Origin: Omphiscola glabra
Lineage: Eukaryota; Mollusca; Gastropoda; Lymnaeidae
Reading direction: 5' to 3'
NCBI GenBank assembly: GCA_964017045.1
Contig: OZ024808.1
Span: 27,121,995-27,185,994, forward strand
Length of the DNA stretch: 64,000 nucleotides
In this document: one piece after another, positions 58,084 through 64,000 of the stretch
Layout: every line of letters begins with the position of its first letter
Position numbering within the stretch: the stretch's first letter is position 1
The notes under the pieces: generated by a model
The model's input: only the letters and a program-made list of their open reading frames with translations
Database searches by the model: none
Told to the model about the DNA's origin: nothing
Made by a program: the position numbers and the translations under genes

Positions 58084-61000
58084 CTAGCGAGTACCCGGCA
58101 TGCGTTGCAATGCCACTCATCGAAATAAAGTGTCTGTGTTTTAATAATTTTGTTGTAAGTTCTTCTAATAACCACCTTTTTTTAACCGTCTGGTGCGTAT
58201 TCGAATTAATTAGAAGGTTTTAAGAAGTGTCAGCAGACCACACACAGCTGCCCAGCTGCCCGTGTGGGAAGCATGGATTTTCGAAATTTAGTCCCAAAAC
58301 TTATAGCGATTGATACCCCCATGAAATAGCTATGTTTGAAATTATATTTATATGACTCATTTATTACATATAAACAAATTTAGGGCCCCCGGCCCCAAAA
58401 GTAATATTGTGAAATATTTGTACTAAATCAGAAACCTATTTATTAAGTCACATATACAAAATGAAATGTCACAGTTTATATTTAATGTAATTCCCCCCAC
58501 TTATGTAATAGCTCTGTTTGACGTTATATTTACATAGCTCATATAAGAAAAAAAAAAGAATTAAAGCCCCCGGCCCAAAGCGGAATATTGTAAAATATTT
58601 GCACTTCTTTAGAAACCTAATGCGGGCCTGCACACAACAACTCACTGAAAGTTTATCGCATTCAGATGAATAGTATAGGAACTCATACGGAAATTATATT
58701 TAAATAGCTCATATTATAAAGAAAAAACTACTATAGGGCCCCGGTCCAAAACTGGTAATTCTTTCTAAAATGAATGGGTTTTGATATTCATGGATATACT
58801 TTTGTAAATGTACTTAAGTTGTGTTAACGTCATTGATTTTCTTATTTCGTAAAATGAGAATATAGCATCTATTTTTCACAACAGTATTATCATTGGATTT
58901 AAAGATATAAAATTGTACACACCCTATTTCCTAGCCCACATATATATGTACCTAAGAAGGCAAATTATTTGTCAAATTCATTTTGAGACGTATAGTGTGC
59001 TGCCATGTGCAAATTAAACTATTGAATTACACCTTCCCCCTCCGCCAAACAGAGTTTTAAAGAAATTAATAAAATCATCCATGGGATTGTAATCCACTTA
59101 CTTACGCAAAACAATTTTTTTGCATTTCAAATGCTTTGTTCTTATTTAAATGAGTGATGTGCATTAGTGGATGCTATTTGGATATGTAGTTTCGCTGCAC
59201 TGATTGCATTAAACGGCATTTTCGTATTAAAAGTATATTTAAAGGTTAGTTGTTTTTTTTTTTTTTCTTATTTATACATTTCATAAATGTATATTTTTGG
59301 AAAGAATAAAAGTAAACATTTATTAAACGTTAAAAATAAAAAGCTAAAATTGTATTTCATTTTTTAAATTGTAGCAATTTAAAAAGCAATCTATTATATT
59401 TATTAATTTTACTTTTAGGAAGGGGGAAATACATTATCAATTTTATTACGCGCGGTTATTAAATCAGATAAATTTTTGCATTGAATAAATAGACAATTTG
59501 AGTTCTGACGTCAGTTGCGTTATTATTTAGAACAAATTTAATTAGTTTTACTTTTATTACGCAATATTTGGAACGTAATTAAAAAATGCACTAAAATCAA
59601 CAGATGTTTTGGTTTCCTCGATAAATGTGATTACATTGTAATTCTTTGATCATAATTTGTTTTATTAATTTTCATAACTTTCAACCACATATAAAATGTT
59701 TAAAATAGTTCCTTAGTTGTTACTCCAAATTTATTTGTAATTTATATTATTAATACTTAAAATTTTATTAAAATTAAAGCGAATATATAATATATTTTTC
59801 GCATTACCATTGATTCGAGTTCCTTAAAATAATAGAAGAAAACTATGATTGTTTTAAAAAATGGGAATGTATTTAAATCGTATCGGTTTTTTGGAGTTAA
59901 GGTCAGCATAGATCATCCTTGTATAATAGATGTATTACTACATCATTGCTATTCAAAATCACAACACATTTACAAAGCTATATCCGATTCTAAAATACGT
60001 CACAAAATTCAAGCTTATTTATAAAAACAACAAAAATGCTCTCTACACTAAACATGCAAAAACATGTTTTCTCTGCTCTTGCTACAAATTGATGTCTGTT
60101 GGCATTTGTTCAAGGGCGGTTGAGTTGATAGATTCGATTGAAATTATTTTGATAAAGTTTGTTAAAGAAAACAAAACGAATTTAAGGACATCGGCCCATG
60201 CGAAATATTGTAAAATGTTGTTCTAATTTAGAAACATGTGCGGGAGCGCGCATATCAATTCACCAAATTTTTTATCACAATCGGATGAATGGTATAGGAA
60301 TGCATACGATAATTATATATATAATATAAGGGTGGAAAACGAATTAAGGCCCCCGGCCACAAACGGAATATTGTAGAATTGTTGTATTACTTCAGAAACC
60401 TACTTATTATATCACAAAATTAAAAAAAGAGAAACATATTACTGAATTTGTATCGCATTCAGATAAATGGTATAGGAGTGCATACGGATATTATTTTTTA
60501 CAAAGCTCATATAAGAAAAATAACGATTTTGGGGCCAACGGCCAAAAACGGATTATTTTAAAAGTGTTGTAACTACTTCAGAAACCTAATTATTATGTGA
60601 CACACACAATTTAATGTCGCTATTTGTATTTGATTAAAAATATATCCATCCACACATTAGCTCTGTTTTAAATTTTATTTGTATTGCTCATATAGGAAAA
60701 ATAGAACATAGGGCCCTTGGCTCAAAACAGAATATTTTAAACAGTTGTAATAATTTGAAAAGCTTTGCGGACGTGGGTAAAACATTTTACTAAAGTTTTA
60801 TCGCATTCAGATAAATGATATAGGAGCGCATACAGAAATTATTTTGTACAAAGCTCGTATAAGAAAAAAAAATAATTTGGGACCAACGGCTGAAAACGGA
60901 ATATTTTAAAAGTATTGTAATTACTCATTAACATGCGCGACCTTATGGACAACCTTTCAACAAAGTTTTGTTGCAATCGCATGAATGGTGTAGGAGCGCA

Positions 61001-62076
61001 TACGGTTTGAAATTATATTTATATAGCTCGTATTGGAAAAAATAGAACATGCGGCTCCTGGCTCAAAACAGAATATTTTTAATGGTTGTAATAATTGGAA
61101 AAGTTTTGCGGGCGTGGGAGAAACATCTAACTAAAGTTTTATCGCATTCAGATGAATGGTGTAGGAGCGCATACCGAAATTATTTTGTACACAGCTCATA
61201 TATGAAAAAAAAAACGAATTTGGGGCCAACGGCTGAAAACGGAATATTTTAAAAGTATTGTAATTACTTATTAACATGCGCAACTTTATGGACAACCTTT
61301 CAAAAAAGTTTTGTTGCAATCCCATGAATGGTGTAGGAGCGCATACGGTTTGAAATTATATTTATATAGCTCCTATCAGAAAAATCGAACATGGGGCCCT
61401 TGGCTCAAAACGGAATATTTTAAAACGATTGTAATAATTTAGAAACCTTTGTGGTCATGCTCGCAACATCTCGTCAAAGTTTTAGCGTATTCGAATAAAT
61501 GGTTTAGGAGCGCAGACAAAACCTATTGTTTACAAAGCAAATATAAGAAAAAAAACGATTTTGGGACCAACGGCCAAAACGAAATATTTTAAAAGTGTTA
61601 TAATGACCCAGTAAAATGCGCGAGCGTATGGAATACAACTCTCCAATGTTTTGTCGCAATCGCATGAATGGTGTAGGGGCGCATACGGTTTAAAACTATA
61701 GCTCATATAAGAAAAAACGAACACGGGGCCCCTGGCTCAAAACGGAATATTTTAAAACGGTTATAATTATTTCCAAACCTTTGTGGGCGTGCTTGCAGCA
61801 TTTTACCAAAGATTTAGCGCATTCAGACGAATGGTGTAGGAGCGCAGACGGAAATATTTTTTACAAAGCTCGTATAAGAAAAAAAACGAATGAAGGGCCA
61901 ACGGCCGAAAACGAAATAATTGAAAAGTATTTTAATGACGCAGTTAAATGCCCAGTTAGGTGGCCAACAACTCACCAAAGGTTTGTTGCAATCGCATGAA
62001 TGGTGTGGGAGCGCATACGAGACAAACAGACATACATACATACATACAGACATACATTCATTTTTATATATATAGA
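58084..62076 (-). mobile_element. Non-autonomous Helitron H6 (3.99 kb), inverted
   Basis: On the + strand it starts CTAGCGAGTACCCGGCATGC and ends TTTTTATATATATAGA, the inverse of the H1 termini. It is flanked by ATAATTGA and TTGATTTTAAA; unit A reads ATAATTGATTGATTTTAAA without it (27,441-27,459), so the empty site is preserved and no target duplication was made. It has the same ~340-bp tandem units (60,250-62,040) as H1. No Rep/helicase frame. Confidence 0.9.
59930..60226 (+). CDS. Conserved 98-codon frame inside Helitron H6 (doubtful)
   Basis: Same frame as 14,352-14,648 (starts MYYYIIAIQNHNTF, contains CFLCSCYKLMSVGICSRAVE). Intact in both copies. No recognised domain; may be chance. Confidence 0.25.
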   Translation: MYYYIIAIQNHNTFTKLYPILKYVTKFKLIYKNNKNALYTKHAKTCFLCSCYKLMSVGICSRAVELIDSIEIILIKFVKENKTNLRTSAHAKYCKMLF

Positions 62077-62589
62077 TTGATTTTAAATTGCTAAAATTTA
62101 CTAATATAAAATATCAATTTACCTTTGTATTTTTAACATTTAAGAAGTTTTGACTTTTTATTCATTCCCAAAAATATCCTTTAATGAAATTTATAAAGTA
62201 TTAAAACGTAACCTTTAATTATAACTTTAATAAGAAAATGCCGTTTAATTCAATCAGTGCTGCGAAACAGCATTTCAAGTTGCATTCAATAATGCACTTA
62301 TCACTCATGTAAATAATAAGAAATCACATGAATTAAAAAAATATGTTTTTGAGTAAGTAAAAGCGTTACAATCAAGTGGATATTTAAAAACTCTGTTGGG
62401 TTTGGGGGAGGGGGGGGTAGTAAAACGATACTTTCATGAGCCCAAGACAGAACAAAAACGCCTCAGAATGAAATTGATAAATAATTAACCTTCTCAGGTA
62501 CATATATATCGGTGGTAGGAAATACGGTTTGTACATTTGTACGTGGATGAGAAAATCTTTAAATTCAATCATAATATAGTTGTGAAAAA

Positions 62590-63205
<616 letters not shown>

Positions 63206-63239
63206 AAATTGTATCTTTTTTTCGTCAAAATATATTTTT

Positions 63240-64000
63240 GCATATATAAAAATTAATATATGTATGTATGTCCCGTATGCGCTGCTACACCCTTCATCTG
63301 TTGGCGATAACACTTTGTGAGTTGTTGTACACACGCCCTCAAATGTTTCTGAATTATGACACACATTTTACAATCTTCCGTTTTCGGCCCGGGGCCCTAA
63401 ATTCTTTTTTCCCTTTTATGAGCTTACTATATTTTTTAGTATGAGTTCCTATACTATGCATCCGATTGCGATAAAACCTTGTTAAGTTGTTGTGCTTACG
63501 CCCATAAAATTTCTGAATTAGGTTATCCATTTTGAAATATTGTTTTTCGGGCTAGGGGCCCTAAATTATTGTTTTCTTATATGAGCTACACAAATTTAAA
63601 TTCAAACAAAGCTTTTTGTGGATGGAATGTATCCAAATACAAGCGACTTTTCAGTTTGTGTGTGACATAATAAGCAGGTTTATGTATTAGTATAGCCATT
63701 TCACAATTTTGCATTTGGAGCCAGGGGACTTATTTTTCTTTAATTTTTATGTGAGCTATATAAATATAATTTCAAACTTAGCCACTACATGGCTGGGTCA
63801 ATCGCTACAAATGTGTGGACTAAATTTTGAAAATAAATGCTTCTCACGGGGAGAGATGTATGGTGCCTGCTCATGCGTCGAAAAACCTTCTAATTTATTT
63901 ACGTACGCACAAGACGGAAAAATAATATATTCTATTTAAAAATTACTTCAAAAACGTATTTAAAACACAAACGTTTCTTCTTCCTTTGAATGGCGTTACA
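63240..64000 (+). mobile_element. Short Helitron relative H4, cut by the window end
   Basis: Starts CATATATAAAAATTAATATA after the GATA array, as H2 and H3 do, and reaches the pre-terminal phrase TGAATGGCGTTACA at the window edge. The CTAG end should follow within about 30 bases. Confidence 0.75.

Overview
The window looks like AT-rich intergenic and intronic DNA from an animal genome. The evidence is spliceable exons with GT/GC-AG borders, TATA-box promoters, LTR and non-LTR retrotransposons, Helitrons, and long GATA and minisatellite arrays. A lophotrochozoan, probably a mollusc, is my best guess from the transposon mix, but that is inference. There is no bacterial operon, CRISPR array, rRNA or tRNA that I can support.

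Large-scale layout: most of the window is a decayed tandem duplication with a unit of roughly 30 kb. Unit A runs from about 9,944 to 43,700 and unit B from about 43,709 to beyond the window end. Matching landmarks include 9,944/43,709 (a reverse-transcriptase fragment), 11,550/45,030 (a 21-bp minisatellite), 17,850/46,507 (a signal-peptide exon), 18,030/50,570 (Gypsy remnant), 21,768/52,998 (non-LTR remnant), 23,567/55,454 (a second signal exon), 25,293/56,333 and 26,724/57,357 (exons 2 and 3). Left of unit A lies a 32/34-bp minisatellite (1-9,943), split by a young LTR retrotransposon (4,017-8,965).

Host genes: the main content is a small cluster of genes for secreted, cysteine-rich proteins. 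Gene X-A has five exons (23,567-35,918, + strand) whose phases fit perfectly into a 171-codon frame. Its paralogue X-B (55,454 to past 64,000) has exons 1-3 of identical length. The X-A/X-B exons differ far more than the introns beside them, with cysteines largely kept: the signature of diversifying selection. The signal-peptide exon of X has itself been amplified into a short tandem array in both copies. A second signal exon of the same length and phase, with its own TATA box, lies upstream of each X gene (17,850 and 46,507). A lone exon at 42,353 resembles X exon 4. A different two-exon secreted protein gene (35,945-36,625, - strand) ends 26 bp from the end of X-A. A possible terminal exon lies at 47,071-47,345 (- strand).

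Mobile DNA: there are two copies of a gag-only LTR element with 5-bp target duplications (4,017-8,965 and 30,198-35,654), the second inside intron 4 of X-A and itself split by a 5'-truncated non-LTR element (32,733-35,060). Helitrons with TC...CTAG ends include two whose empty sites are preserved in the other duplication unit. There are also Ty3/Gypsy pol remnants, several jockey/CR1/L2-like remnants, a GC-rich repeat family and a hAT-like MITE. Several minisatellites were seeded inside coding sequence: the Gypsy YMDD box, a reverse-transcriptase C-terminus, and the host signal-peptide exon. Stretches not listed as features are AT-rich non-coding DNA in which I see nothing firm.
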